Part shown: in pieces, positions 9,905-17,973 of the stretch
How positions within the stretch are numbered: the first letter of the stretch is position 1
Layout: each line of letters starts with the position of its first letter
Assembly (NCBI GenBank): GCA_964517265.1
Contig: CAZFBS010000003.1
Span: forward strand, 136,870-200,869
DNA from: REEP01 sp964517265
Lineage (GTDB): Bacteria; Pseudomonadota; Alphaproteobacteria; Rhodospirillales; Defluviicoccaceae
Reading direction: 5' to 3'
DNA: 64,000 nucleotides
Notes under the pieces: generated by a model
Database searches by the model: none
Seen by the model: the letters and a program-made list of their open reading frames with translations, nothing else
What the model was told of the DNA's origin: nothing
Program-made: the position numbers and the translations under genes

Positions 9905-10882
9905 ATGTTGTCAAAACGCACAACCCTCGTCGCCGCCAGCGCTTTTGTTCTGAGCCTCGCGACGTTCGCCGTGAGCCCTCTCTCCGCCGTCGCGGAGACG
10001 ACCGCAATGCACGCGGAGCCGGCGGAGGTTCGCTACCGTAGCGAGCAAATCGAAGGGCTCGACATCGCCTACCGGGAAGCCGGCGATCCGTCGCGCCCGA
10101 CGGTGCTCCTGCTCCACGGCTTTCCGACCTCGTCGCATATGTTCCGCAACCTGATCCCGGTGCTCGCCGAGCGCTACCATGTGCTCGCCCCCGACTATCC
10201 GGGCTTCGGTGCGTCGTCGATGCCGCCTGCTTCGGAGTTCGACTACTCGTTCGCCAACCTGGCGCGGTTGATGACCCTGTTTCTCGAGAGCAAGGGCGTC
10301 GATCGGTACGCCGTCTACCTGATGGACTACGGCGCGCCCGTTGGCTACCGGATGTTCGCGACCGATCCGGAGCGGGTCACCGCCTTTATCATTCAGAACG
10401 GCAACGCCTACGAAGAGGGGTTGCGGGAATTCTGGGACCCGATCAAGGCCTACTGGGCCGAGCCGACATCCGAGAATGGCGACAAGCTTCGGGGGTTTCT
10501 GACCCTGGAGGCGACCAAGTGGCAGTTCACACACGGCGCCAAGGATCCCGAGTTGATCAGCCCTGACAATTTCTGGCACGTCCAGTACCTGCTCGATCGG
10601 CCGGGCAATCAGGAGGTGCAACTCGAGTTGTTTCTCGACTACGGCACCAATGTGCTTGAATATCCGAAATGGCAGGCGTTGTTCCGCGAACATCAGCCGC
10701 CGACGCTGCTGGTGTGGGGTAAAAACGACCACATCTTCCCGGAACAAGGGGCGCACCCCTACAAGCGTGATCTGCAGAACCTGCAGTTCCACCTGCTCGA
10801 TACCGGACACTTTTCTCTCGAAGAATACGGATCGGAAATCGCTTCCCGCATGCTCGGTTTTCTCGATGGTGCCGGATCGTAA
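9905..10882 (+). CDS. Exported alpha/beta hydrolase, haloalkane dehalogenase/epoxide hydrolase type
   Basis: A 325-residue alpha/beta-fold hydrolase with a Sec signal peptide (residues 3-32: KR followed by a hydrophobic run ending SAVAE). The oxyanion-side motif is HGFPTS. The nucleophile elbow reads LMDYGAPVG, so the nucleophile is Asp rather than Ser, as in haloalkane dehalogenases and epoxide hydrolases. The late acid lies in WGKNDHIFP and the catalytic His in DTGHFSLEEY. The start follows GGAGGATCCC, a good ribosome site. It is divergent from the LysR gene that probably controls it. The true substrate is unknown; the family has been found in many alphaproteobacteria as a LysR-paired unit. 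Confidence 0.85.
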   Translation: MLSKRTTLVAASAFVLSLATFAVSPLSAVAETTAMHAEPAEVRYRSEQIEGLDIAYREAGDPSRPTVLLLHGFPTSSHMFRNLIPVLAERYHVLAPDYPGFGASSMPPASEFDYSFANLARLMTLFLESKGVDRYAVYLMDYGAPVGYRMFATDPERVTAFIIQNGNAYEEGLREFWDPIKAYWAEPTSENGDKLRGFLTLEATKWQFTHGAKDPELISPDNFWHVQYLLDRPGNQEVQLELFLDYGTNVLEYPKWQALFREHQPPTLLVWGKNDHIFPEQGAHPYKRDLQNLQFHLLDTGHFSLEEYGSEIASRMLGFLDGAGS

Positions 10883-10912
10883 CCAAGACCGCGCATATCG
10901 AGCGTCCAAACG

Positions 10913-10941
10913 CCGCGCCGCCGCACAGGCGGCGCGGTTTT
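10913..10941 (+). terminator. Rho-independent terminator after the hydrolase gene
   Basis: CCGCGCCGCC and GGCGGCGCGG form a perfect 10-bp stem around the loop GCACA, followed directly by TTTT. It lies 30 bases past the hydrolase stop and insulates the nif island from upstream transcription. Confidence 0.85.
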
Positions 10942-11269
10942 GACGACGGTTTCCGCCGCTGGTCATTGACGCGAACGCTCATCTATTCAGATGCATCGCC
11001 AAAATGATCAACGCGCAGCCGGGGTGCCGACCGGCGCGAACGAAAGGCGGCACCTTTGCGCGACGTTGTCGTTCCACTGAAGGAAGCAAAATTGCCATTA
11101 ACCCCCGCAAGGGGTACGAACGGTGTCGGAACCAACATGGTCAGACGCTAGGCAATGATCAAAAAACAGTCACCTTGCGTCGCCACCCGCATCCGCACCC
11201 CTACCTGCAAGCGACTGGTTCTGAATGATGTTTGGTCAGGCGGGGGAGAGGAAAACGAGCGCAGGCAAG
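10942..11269. other. Non-coding region upstream of nifA promoter
   Basis: No supported gene. It holds the leader upstream of the nifA sigma-54 promoter. I looked for a TGT-N10-ACA NifA site and found only TGTCGGAACCAACATG at 11124, which has the spacing but not the second half-site. Confidence 0.4.
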
Positions 11270-11285
11270 TGGCACGGGCCTTGCG
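11270..11285 (+). promoter_or_regulatory. Sigma-54 promoter of nifA
   Basis: TGGCACGGGCCTTGCG matches the -24/-12 consensus TGGCAC-N5-TTGC. It is 139 bp upstream of the nifA start. This implies that nifA is itself transcribed by RpoN, either autoregulated or driven by another enhancer-binding protein such as NtrC. Confidence 0.85.
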
Positions 11286-11423
11286 GTAGAGCCGCAAAGG
11301 GTGAAGCTCAAAAAGATGGTTTTGTTCTCGAGGGCAGGAAAAGGACAGCAATGAGCCGCCCGCATCTCCTGTGGTGTGGGTACGATATCCATAGTGCGTT
11401 CGGTATTTCGGGAGCGATCATCG

Positions 11424-13073
11424 ATGACCGCCGAATCCAGGACCAGCAACGCTCTGTCCCTTATCAGCATCTACGAGATCAGCAAGATCCTGACGTCGTC
11501 GATGAATCTCGAAGGCACGCTTCGGGCTGTGCTCAACCTGCTTTCATCGTACATGGAGATGCGCAGGGGCGTCGTCGCCATTCTCGGCGAGGACAACGAA
11601 CTGAAGGTGGTCGCGGCGGCGGGTCTGTCGCCCGGCGAGGTCAGTCGCGGGGTCGCCGACCTGCCCGTGGAGGTCGCCGCCCGGGTGCTCTCCGGGCAGA
11701 TGCCGCACGTCATCGAAGATGTGGCGGAAGACCCGCTGCTCGCCGACTATGTGCGGGTGCCTGATCTGCTTGATGACGAGAAAATCTCGTTCATTGCGGT
11801 GCCGATCAAGACCGTCAGCAAGCCGTTCGGCGCTCTCGCCATCGCCCGCGTCTGGAATGACGAGAACACGATCAGCTTCGGCGAGGACGTGCGCTTCCTC
11901 ACCATGGTCGCCAATCTGATCGCGCAGACCGTGAAACTTCACCAGAAAATAGCCGCCGCCGGTTCGGCCGATCCCGCCGCTCGAATGGAGAGTTCCGCTG
12001 CGCTTTATTCGCCCCGGCAGCGTTACACCCTCGACAACGTGATCGGCGTCAGCCGCCCGATGCAGCAGGTGTTCGCGCAGGTCCATCTGGTTGCACCGAC
12101 CCGCTCGACGGTCGTCCTTCGCGGCGAAAGCGGCACCGGCAAGGAGGTCATCGCCCGCGCGCTGCACAACCTCAGCCCTCGCGCCGCCGGCCCGTTCGTC
12201 AAGGTCAACTGCGCGGCTCTTCCCGACACCCTTCTGGAATCCGAACTGTTCGGCCATGAGCGCGGCTCCTTCACCGGCGCGACCCAGGACCGCAAAGGCC
12301 GCTTTGAGCTCGCCGATGGGGGAACCCTCTTTCTCGACGAGATCGGCGATGTCTCGCCGACCTTCCAGGCCAAACTGCTGCGTGTCCTTCAGGAGCGCGA
12401 GTTCGAGCGGGTCGGCGGGACCAAAACGCTCAAGGTTGACGTCCGCGTGGTCTGCGCGACCAACCGCAATCTGGAGGAAGCGGTGGCGAAAGGCCAGTTT
12501 CGGGCTGATCTCTACTACCGGATCAACGTCGTTCCTGTGTTCATCCCGGCCCTGCGTGAGCGACCGGAGGATATCCTGCTGCTGGCCGATTATTTCCTCA
12601 CCGCGTTCAACGCCGAGAACGGGCGCAGCCTGCGCTTTGCCGAAGGGGCGCTGAAGGTGATCACCGGCTGCAACTTTCCCGGCAATGTGCGTGAGCTCGA
12701 GAATTGCATCTACCGGGTAGCGACGATGACCCGGGGCGAGGTGATCGACGAGATCCATCTGCCGTGCCAGACCAGCTTCTGCCGGTGCGCCACCTTGCTG
12801 CCGCAGGCGGCGTACGGCGGCAGCGGCGCCGAGGAGCGTCGGGATGGCGACGATCGAAAGGCAGGTCTTGGCGAGGGCGCATTGGTTGCGGCCGACTGGC
12901 AGGACCTCGACGATCTCGGCGATCTCGATGCCTTGCCCCAGCGCGAGCGGCTGGTCCGGGTGATGGAAAAGGCCGGCTGGGTTCAGGCCAAGGCGGCGCG
13001 CCTGCTCGGCATGACGCCGCGCCAGGTCGGGTACGCCCTGCGCAAGTACAACATCGAGATCAAGCGCCTTTAG
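11424..13073 (+). CDS. nifA: Nif-specific sigma-54 activator NifA
   Basis: Enhancer-binding activator of nif promoters. Order: N-terminal GAF domain (about 20-170), central AAA+ sigma-54 interaction domain with Walker A GESGTGKE, the sigma-54 loop GAFTGA as GSFTGA, Walker B GGTLFLDEIGD, and a C-terminal Fis-type HTH (AAARLLGMTPRQVGYALRKY region). The linker has the exact C-x11-C-x19-C-x4-C pattern (GCNFPGN, ENCIYR, PCQTSFC), the hallmark of oxygen-sensitive alphaproteobacterial NifA. The ATG at 11424 has GGGAG ten bases upstream; a GTG at 11376 is less likely. An extra 40-residue acidic linker precedes the HTH. Confidence 0.96.
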   Translation: MTAESRTSNALSLISIYEISKILTSSMNLEGTLRAVLNLLSSYMEMRRGVVAILGEDNELKVVAAAGLSPGEVSRGVADLPVEVAARVLSGQMPHVIEDVAEDPLLADYVRVPDLLDDEKISFIAVPIKTVSKPFGALAIARVWNDENTISFGEDVRFLTMVANLIAQTVKLHQKIAAAGSADPAARMESSAALYSPRQRYTLDNVIGVSRPMQQVFAQVHLVAPTRSTVVLRGESGTGKEVIARALHNLSPRAAGPFVKVNCAALPDTLLESELFGHERGSFTGATQDRKGRFELADGGTLFLDEIGDVSPTFQAKLLRVLQEREFERVGGTKTLKVDVRVVCATNRNLEEAVAKGQFRADLYYRINVVPVFIPALRERPEDILLLADYFLTAFNAENGRSLRFAEGALKVITGCNFPGNVRELENCIYRVATMTRGEVIDEIHLPCQTSFCRCATLLPQAAYGGSGAEERRDGDDRKAGLGEGALVAADWQDLDDLGDLDALPQRERLVRVMEKAGWVQAKAARLLGMTPRQVGYALRKYNIEIKRL

Positions 13074-13220
13074 GATTGAACGATACGCCCGCGCCGGCCG
13101 CCGGCGAGGCGCAGGCTTTCCAACAAGAACGTCGCAAGTCCGACACACACGTCCGACAGCCAACACCCCTGCCATTTGTCCAGCGCGAAGGAACCGCTTC
13201 GGATCAAGGTCTTGGCGATT

Positions 13221-13236
13221 TGGCACCCCTCTTGCA
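13221..13236 (+). promoter_or_regulatory. Sigma-54 promoter of nifB operon
   Basis: TGGCACCCCTCTTGCA, a full match to the -24/-12 consensus, 84 bp before nifB. No perfect TGT-N10-ACA site was found between nifA and this promoter, so activation may use a diverged or more distant NifA site. Confidence 0.87.
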
Positions 13237-13319
13237 GGCGCTCCCTCGTGCGACGACCGGAAACCGCCGCCAACTCACGAAAGCGACCCATTGCATCGGC
13301 AAGAGGAGTGTGAAAGCCC

Positions 13320-14819
13320 GTGACCCGTCGGATCATTCCACTCGATGTCATTGCCAAGCGCCCCGCTTCCCGCATGTGCGGCGGCAGCACCGGTTGCAGC
13401 GCGCAGTCCGCTGCGTGCACGACCTCGGCGCCGGCGGCAGGTTCCCCAACCGACGATCTTCCCGCCTCGGTGCGGGAGCGGATCAAGGAGCATCCCTGCT
13501 ATAGCGAAGAGGCGCATCACTTCTTCGCCCGGATGCACCTCGCCGTTGCGCCCGGCTGCAACATCCAGTGCCACTACTGCAACCGCAAGTACGACTGTGC
13601 CAACGAAAGCCGCCCCGGTGTCGTCAGCAAGGTGCTCTCGCCCGATGCGGCGATCGCCAAGGTGCTGGCGGTGGCGGCGCGGATGCCGCAGCTCTCGGTC
13701 GTCGGCATCGCCGGCCCGGGCGATCCGCTGCTCAACGCGGAGCGCACGTTCGCAACGTTCGCCGGCATTGCCGAAATGCTGCCCGACATCAAGCTGTGCC
13801 TGTCCACCAACGGCTTGGCGTTGCCCGATCACATCGAGCGGATCAAGGCCCTCAACATCCATCACGTCACCATCACCATCAATGCCGTCGATTCGAACAT
13901 CGCTCGCCGCATCTATCCCTGGATCGTTTACGAAGGGCGTCGGTGGACAGGGCTTGAGGCGGCGCGCATCCTCATCGCCCGCCAGCTGGAGGGGCTATCG
14001 CTGCTCGTCGCCGCCGATGTTCTCGTCAAGGTCAATTCGGTGCTGATCCCCGGGATCAACGATCATCACCTTGCCGCGGTCAACGCCGCCATCAAGGCGC
14101 GCGGAGCGTTTCTTCACAATATCATGCCGCTGATCTCCGATCCCGCCCACGGCACCCACTTCGGCCTCACCGGTCAGCGCGGTCCGACCTCTTCGGAGTT
14201 GAAAGCGGTGCAGGACACGCTCGGCAGCGACGCCAGGCTGATGAAGCACTGCCGCCAGTGTCGCGCCGATGCGGTCGGTCTGCTCGGGCAGGATCGCGGC
14301 CAGGAAGACTTCGCTCCGGCCGCCGCCGAGGCGATCGCCGCCGCTGCCGACAAGCGCAAGGACTACCGACAGATCGTCGACAAGGAGCGAACCGATCGAC
14401 AGCGGGCCGCTACGGTCGCGACAGATACGCTGAAGGCCGTTGCCGCGCTCGAGAGAGCGAGACTTGTCGCCGTGTGCACCAAGGGTGGCGGGCGCGTCAA
14501 CCAGCACTTCGGGCACGCCAGCGAATTCCAGATTTTCGAGGTCGACCGAAACGGGGTGCGACTCGTCGGTCATCGCCGCGCCGGGCGGTACTGCCAGGGC
14601 GGCGCCGGCGAGGATGAGGTTCTCGATGCCGTCATCGCCGCCCTCGAGGGCGTGTCGGCCGTTTTGTGCGCCAAGATCGGCCGCTGCCCCGCAGAGCGCT
14701 TGAAGGCGGCCGGTATCGAGACCCTTGAGGAGTATGCCTTCCAGTACATCGAGCCGGCCGTCGCCGCCTACTTCCGGGCGCAGACGGCTTCGCTGCGTCC
14801 CACCGCGAGCTCGGCTTGA
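13320..14819 (+). CDS. nifB: FeMo-cofactor biosynthesis radical SAM protein NifB
   Basis: Builds NifB-co, the 8Fe-9S-C core of the nitrogenase cofactor, from two 4Fe-4S clusters and SAM. The radical-SAM cysteines are C80, C84 and C87 (CNIQCHYC), with GIAGPGDPL as the SAM-binding segment. A C-terminal NifX/NafY-like domain (about 385-480, with GGRVNQHFGHASEFQIFEV) is present, so this is the fused two-domain form. The GTG start at 13320 is 11 bases after GAGGAG. It is the first gene of an operon with a ferredoxin, nifZ and nifT, controlled by the sigma-54 promoter at 13221. Confidence 0.96.
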   Translation: MTRRIIPLDVIAKRPASRMCGGSTGCSAQSAACTTSAPAAGSPTDDLPASVRERIKEHPCYSEEAHHFFARMHLAVAPGCNIQCHYCNRKYDCANESRPGVVSKVLSPDAAIAKVLAVAARMPQLSVVGIAGPGDPLLNAERTFATFAGIAEMLPDIKLCLSTNGLALPDHIERIKALNIHHVTITINAVDSNIARRIYPWIVYEGRRWTGLEAARILIARQLEGLSLLVAADVLVKVNSVLIPGINDHHLAAVNAAIKARGAFLHNIMPLISDPAHGTHFGLTGQRGPTSSELKAVQDTLGSDARLMKHCRQCRADAVGLLGQDRGQEDFAPAAAEAIAAAADKRKDYRQIVDKERTDRQRAATVATDTLKAVAALERARLVAVCTKGGGRVNQHFGHASEFQIFEVDRNGVRLVGHRRAGRYCQGGAGEDEVLDAVIAALEGVSAVLCAKIGRCPAERLKAAGIETLEEYAFQYIEPAVAAYFRAQTASLRPTASSA

Positions 14820-14875
14820 CGGATACCGCGACGAACCGGCGATCGAACACGCGAACCAATCAGCGAAAGGAGACG

Positions 14876-15073
14876 ATGAAAATGGCCTACAAGATCCTTA
14901 CCGGACAGTGCTCCGCGTGCGGTGCCTGCGAGTTTGATTGCCCCAATTCCGCGATCACCATGAAAGGCGACAACTACGTCATCACTGCTGCCAAGTGCGG
15001 CGAGTGCGAGGGCTTTTTCGATGCGCCCCAGTGCGTTGCGCTGTGCCCCTCCGAAGCCATCGTCCATGCCTGA
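14876..15073 (+). CDS. fdxN: 4Fe-4S ferredoxin of the nifB operon (FdxN-like)
   Basis: A 65-residue bacterial-type ferredoxin. The first cluster motif is CSACGACEFDCPN and the second is CGECEGFFDAPQCVALCP, with the eight-residue insert between the second and third cysteines seen in nif-linked ferredoxins. It likely feeds electrons to NifB or nitrogenase. AAAGGAG lies just before the ATG at 14876; an earlier in-frame start at 14816 lacks a ribosome site. The gene overlaps nifZ by eight bases, so they are co-translated. Confidence 0.92.
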   Translation: MKMAYKILTGQCSACGACEFDCPNSAITMKGDNYVITAAKCGECEGFFDAPQCVALCPSEAIVHA

Positions 15074-15431
15074 AGCCGCCCCGTCGGGCGTAGCGGCCGA
15101 GGGCGCGGGCGAGGCGCCGGAAATCTTCGGCCCGCCCGCGTTCATGGTGGGGCAGAAGGTGCGCGCGGTGAGCGCCGTGCGCAACGACGGCACCTTTCCG
15201 GGGAGCCCGCGCGGTGCCTTCATCGTCGAGGCCGGCGAAATCGGCTACGTCACCGGCGTCGGCGAGTTCCTGCAACGCTACTACATCTATCGCGTCGACT
15301 TCATCGCCAGCGGCCGCTTCGTCGGCATGCGCCGCCATGAGATCGAAGGCGCCGAGGGGTCAGTTTCCGGGAGAGACTCTCGATCAGACGGAGAGGGCAA
15401 CGATGAAGGTCACAATTGCGCGGCGGGGTGA
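15066..15431 (+). CDS. nifZ: Nitrogen fixation protein NifZ
   Basis: Assists P-cluster maturation of the MoFe protein. The NifZ domain covers about residues 25-100: VGQKVRAVSAVRNDGTFPG, then GEIGYVTGVGEFLQRYYIY and VDFIASGRFVGMRRHEIE. The N-terminal 25 residues are low-complexity (Ala/Pro/Gly-rich). The ATG at 15066 overlaps the ferredoxin stop. The 3' end overlaps nifT by 29 bases in another frame, which gives this NifZ a short Asp/Gly/Ser tail probably without function. Confidence 0.92.
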   Translation: MPEAAPSGVAAEGAGEAPEIFGPPAFMVGQKVRAVSAVRNDGTFPGSPRGAFIVEAGEIGYVTGVGEFLQRYYIYRVDFIASGRFVGMRRHEIEGAEGSVSGRDSRSDGEGNDEGHNCAAG

Positions 15432-15615
15432 AGAGCTGTCGGCCTATATGGCCAAGAAGGATCTCGAAGAGCGCGTCGTCGCAACCGAGCGGCCGGAGCT
15501 TTGGGGAGGCTGGATCGAGCTTGCCAACGGCTGGCGCCTCGCCCTGCCGGACATGGGCAGCTCGACACGGCTGCCGATAACCGTCACCGCCCGCCGCGTG
15601 GATGCTGCCGAATAG
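15403..15615 (+). CDS. nifT: Nitrogen fixation protein NifT/FixU
   Basis: A 70-residue protein of the NifT/FixU family: MKVTIARRGEELSAYMAKKD, then LEERVV and WGGWIELANGWRLALPDM. Its exact role in nitrogenase maturation is unknown, and it is usually dispensable. The start at 15403 is preceded by GGAGAGG. It lies inside the 3' end of nifZ, so translation is probably coupled. It ends the nifB operon. Confidence 0.92.
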   Translation: MKVTIARRGEELSAYMAKKDLEERVVATERPELWGGWIELANGWRLALPDMGSSTRLPITVTARRVDAAE

Positions 15616-15776
15616 TTCTCGAAGCCAGTGAAACGTATGGATCGGGATCGGGCCGCCGTAGAACCAGCAGAAAAACCGCTGTCCTGCGGCTTTCCTGACG
15701 AGTGGATACCATCCAAAAACAGGAAAGTTCTCCCCAGCCCCTTCGCATCCCTCGAGATGCTGCCCATACAGCATTC

Positions 15777-16676
15777 TCAAAAAGAAGAATGTGCCTTGAC
15801 GCCAGCCAACGCCAGTAGCTGTGGTACCTGCGTGCGGATCTCTGCCGTCACCGCCTTGTCCAGCCGTTTAAGCCAGGGCTGAGGGATGCTGGCAGCGCCA
15901 TAGGTGGCGCCGGCCAGCATTCCCGCGAGTGCTCCCGCGGTATCGGCATCGCCGCCTTCATTGATCGTCGCGCTGATGCAATTCCGGATCGAGTCGGCGA
16001 GAAAGTAATGGTGCAGGACCGTTCTGACGGTATCCACGATGAACGCGGAGCATGGGCCGCGATATCGCTCGAATCGGAACTGACGGTGCTTGCTCGTCAG
16101 CGCTCGTGCTTCCTCGCGGCAATCGAGAATGCCGCCGCCGAGAACGAGGCGCTGGACCATCCGGCCAAGGGCAAGCGTGGCATCGTCCGAGAGCGGATGG
16201 TTGTGGGTGATGTGGCACTGCTCCAGCGTCCAGCGCCGAAACGCCTCATCGTCTATCAATGTGGCCAAAGCCACCGGCAGGTTGCGCATGCACGCGCCGT
16301 TGCCGGCGTCCCCCTCGTTGAACGGCGTTGCCATCGAGCCGTCGAGGATGTAGCGGCGAATGCCGCGCCGGCAGGTGTTGCCGACGTCGACCGGCACGCT
16401 CCTGAGCCACTTGGCGAACTCCTCGCACACCGCCTGCAGGTTCCAGCCGCCGCACTGCACCAGCGCGCGGCCGACGCACAGCGTCATCTCGGTATCGTCG
16501 GTGACCTGACCCGGCTTCAGCTTGAGCCAGCCGCCGCCGACCATCCGCACGTGAAAGCCGTAGGCGGCGGCGATCTCGCCCCTCGTCATGAACTCGACCG
16601 TGGCGCCGAGCGCATCGCCGACGGCAAAGCCGAGATAGGCGCCAAGGGCACGATCAAGGATCGTATCGAAGTTCAT
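15777..16676 (-). CDS. draG: ADP-ribosyl-dinitrogenase reductase hydrolase DraG
   Basis: Removes ADP-ribose from the NifH arginine, reactivating nitrogenase when energy or nitrogen status allows. The di-manganese site residues are visible: DDTE near residues 60-63 and INEGGDADT near 239-247, plus NHPLSDDA. At 299 residues it has the usual DraG length. ATG at 16676 follows AGGAAAC; the GTG one codon earlier is also possible. It is 84 bases downstream of draT on the same strand, so draT-draG form one unit, as in Rhodospirillum and Azospirillum. Confidence 0.95.
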   Translation of the reverse strand: MNFDTILDRALGAYLGFAVGDALGATVEFMTRGEIAAAYGFHVRMVGGGWLKLKPGQVTDDTEMTLCVGRALVQCGGWNLQAVCEEFAKWLRSVPVDVGNTCRRGIRRYILDGSMATPFNEGDAGNGACMRNLPVALATLIDDEAFRRWTLEQCHITHNHPLSDDATLALGRMVQRLVLGGGILDCREEARALTSKHRQFRFERYRGPCSAFIVDTVRTVLHHYFLADSIRNCISATINEGGDADTAGALAGMLAGATYGAASIPQPWLKRLDKAVTAEIRTQVPQLLALAGVKAHSSF

Positions 16677-16763
16677 CACGTTTCCTAGGATATGATTGCG
16701 GCTACCCGCTGAAAGGCTGCTTTTGTCCGGCCGCCGCAGTCCGGGCGGTTGCGATGGATCGCC

Positions 16764-17600
16764 TCAGTCGTACGTCGCCTTCACCCGGTAGTCGCCGCCA
16801 ATCACCAGCACCTCCCCCTCGCCCTTGAGCGCGTGGTTCGCGAGCAGCGTGTTGAAGCAAAGAACTTTTGCTGCCGGCACGGCGGCTTCAAGGATGTAGC
16901 CGCCGAACCACGTCGCAACGTCGCGATCATGAGTGAATGAGACGATGTTGTTGAGCCGGATGACGACGGATCGGCGATCGATACGTTCGATCAGCGGATG
17001 TTCCTCGAAATCGTTGATGCCCCGGAACAGCCGAAGGTGATGGGGCGTGCGGATCCGCTCGAACGACCATTGCGCGAATTCGTACAGAAGATCGAGCTGC
17101 CCGTAGATCGCGTTGTTGTGAAAGCGGCTTCCCATCTTTTCTTCGATGTAACGCACCCACGGTGCCGACGCGAACGAGGTGATCGGCGCGCGGTGGAAGG
17201 TCGGGAACAGACCGAACCGGCTTTCGACCCAGCCCTTGAGCACGGCGCCTTCGGGGCTGTTGCTGTCGTAGGCCCATCCTCGCAGCAGGCGCAGGTAGCT
17301 TGAGCGATAGCGCCTTCGGCCGTCGCGGGCGTTGGTTTGCATTCGTTGTTCGGGATGAAGGCCGAAGACGACGCTCATGTAATCTTCGAACACCGCCGCG
17401 GCCTGCTCACCACTGTTCGCCCGTTCAAGAAGCGCGAACAGACCATGGTTCGACTCGCGAACGCCGGCGAGGTGCAGCGCTGGCGCGGCGTCATTGAAGG
17501 CGGTGCTGGCCAGCAGCCCCGTCGGGACACCGACGAGATTGGTGCTGTGCCCGTGCTGCCATATCCCTGGCTGCGATATCCCGGCGGCGGTCCCGCTCAT
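16764..17600 (-). CDS. draT: NAD-dinitrogenase reductase ADP-ribosyltransferase DraT
   Basis: Transfers ADP-ribose from NAD+ to the conserved NifH arginine, switching nitrogenase off after ammonium or darkness. The family start GHSTNLVGVPTGLLASTAFN lies near residues 16-35. Conserved blocks include ESNHGLFALLERA, FHNNAIYGQLDLLYEFAQWS, LRLFRGINDFEEH and NNIVSFTHDRDVATWFGGYI. The ATG at 17600 gives 278 residues, close to the family norm of about 276, and has AGGA just upstream. Frames reaching 17813 would cover the nifH upstream activator site and are rejected. It is divergent from nifH. Confidence 0.94.
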   Translation of the reverse strand: MSGTAAGISQPGIWQHGHSTNLVGVPTGLLASTAFNDAAPALHLAGVRESNHGLFALLERANSGEQAAAVFEDYMSVVFGLHPEQRMQTNARDGRRRYRSSYLRLLRGWAYDSNSPEGAVLKGWVESRFGLFPTFHRAPITSFASAPWVRYIEEKMGSRFHNNAIYGQLDLLYEFAQWSFERIRTPHHLRLFRGINDFEEHPLIERIDRRSVVIRLNNIVSFTHDRDVATWFGGYILEAAVPAAKVLCFNTLLANHALKGEGEVLVIGGDYRVKATYD

Positions 17601-17778
17601 CGTCCTGCCCACATGTTTGCCGGTGTCCCATCGCGCGGCACACCGAGGGTTTTCGAAAGCTTCTGTGAACGCTGCAAGCAAGCTCCGTTCCATTCTATTC
17701 GGATCGTTGGGATGCCTGCCGGTTCCCGCATCAGGACCGGTGCCGCCGTTGTTGAGGATCGGACAAACTGTTGCGTTA

Positions 17779-17794
17779 TGTCGCGTTCGAGACA
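17779..17794. promoter_or_regulatory. NifA upstream activator site for nifH
   Basis: TGTCGCGTTCGAGACA is a perfect TGT-N10-ACA. It sits 106 bp upstream of the nifH -24 element, a usual distance for NifA enhancer sites, and between draT and nifH, so it could also touch draT expression. Confidence 0.88.
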
Positions 17795-17899
17795 GCCACC
17801 GCCGCTGAACCACTCCTCGCCCTTCGGCATTCTTCGCTGCACGCCAACCTGCGGGAAAGCTTGAACACCGCGGCTTCCCCCAGGCTTTTACCCCGCCTC

Positions 17900-17915
17900 T
17901 GGCACGGCGGTTGCA
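17900..17915 (+). promoter_or_regulatory. Sigma-54 promoter of nifHDK
   Basis: TGGCACGGCGGTTGCA, a full -24/-12 match 59 bp before the nifH ATG. Together with the UAS at 17779 it makes a canonical NifA-RpoN promoter. Confidence 0.93.
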
Positions 17916-17973
17916 GAGCCCGGTTCAAGGGGCCGCACGGGTCCCAGCGGAATCTTTCAACAAGGAGAACACT

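Noticed and set aside
11124..11139. NifA site before nifA
   Set aside because: TGTCGGAACCAACATG has the right spacing but ATG instead of ACA.
11544..13226. Long minus-strand open frame opposite nifA
   Set aside because: Its translation has no family feature and mirrors the codon pattern of nifA.
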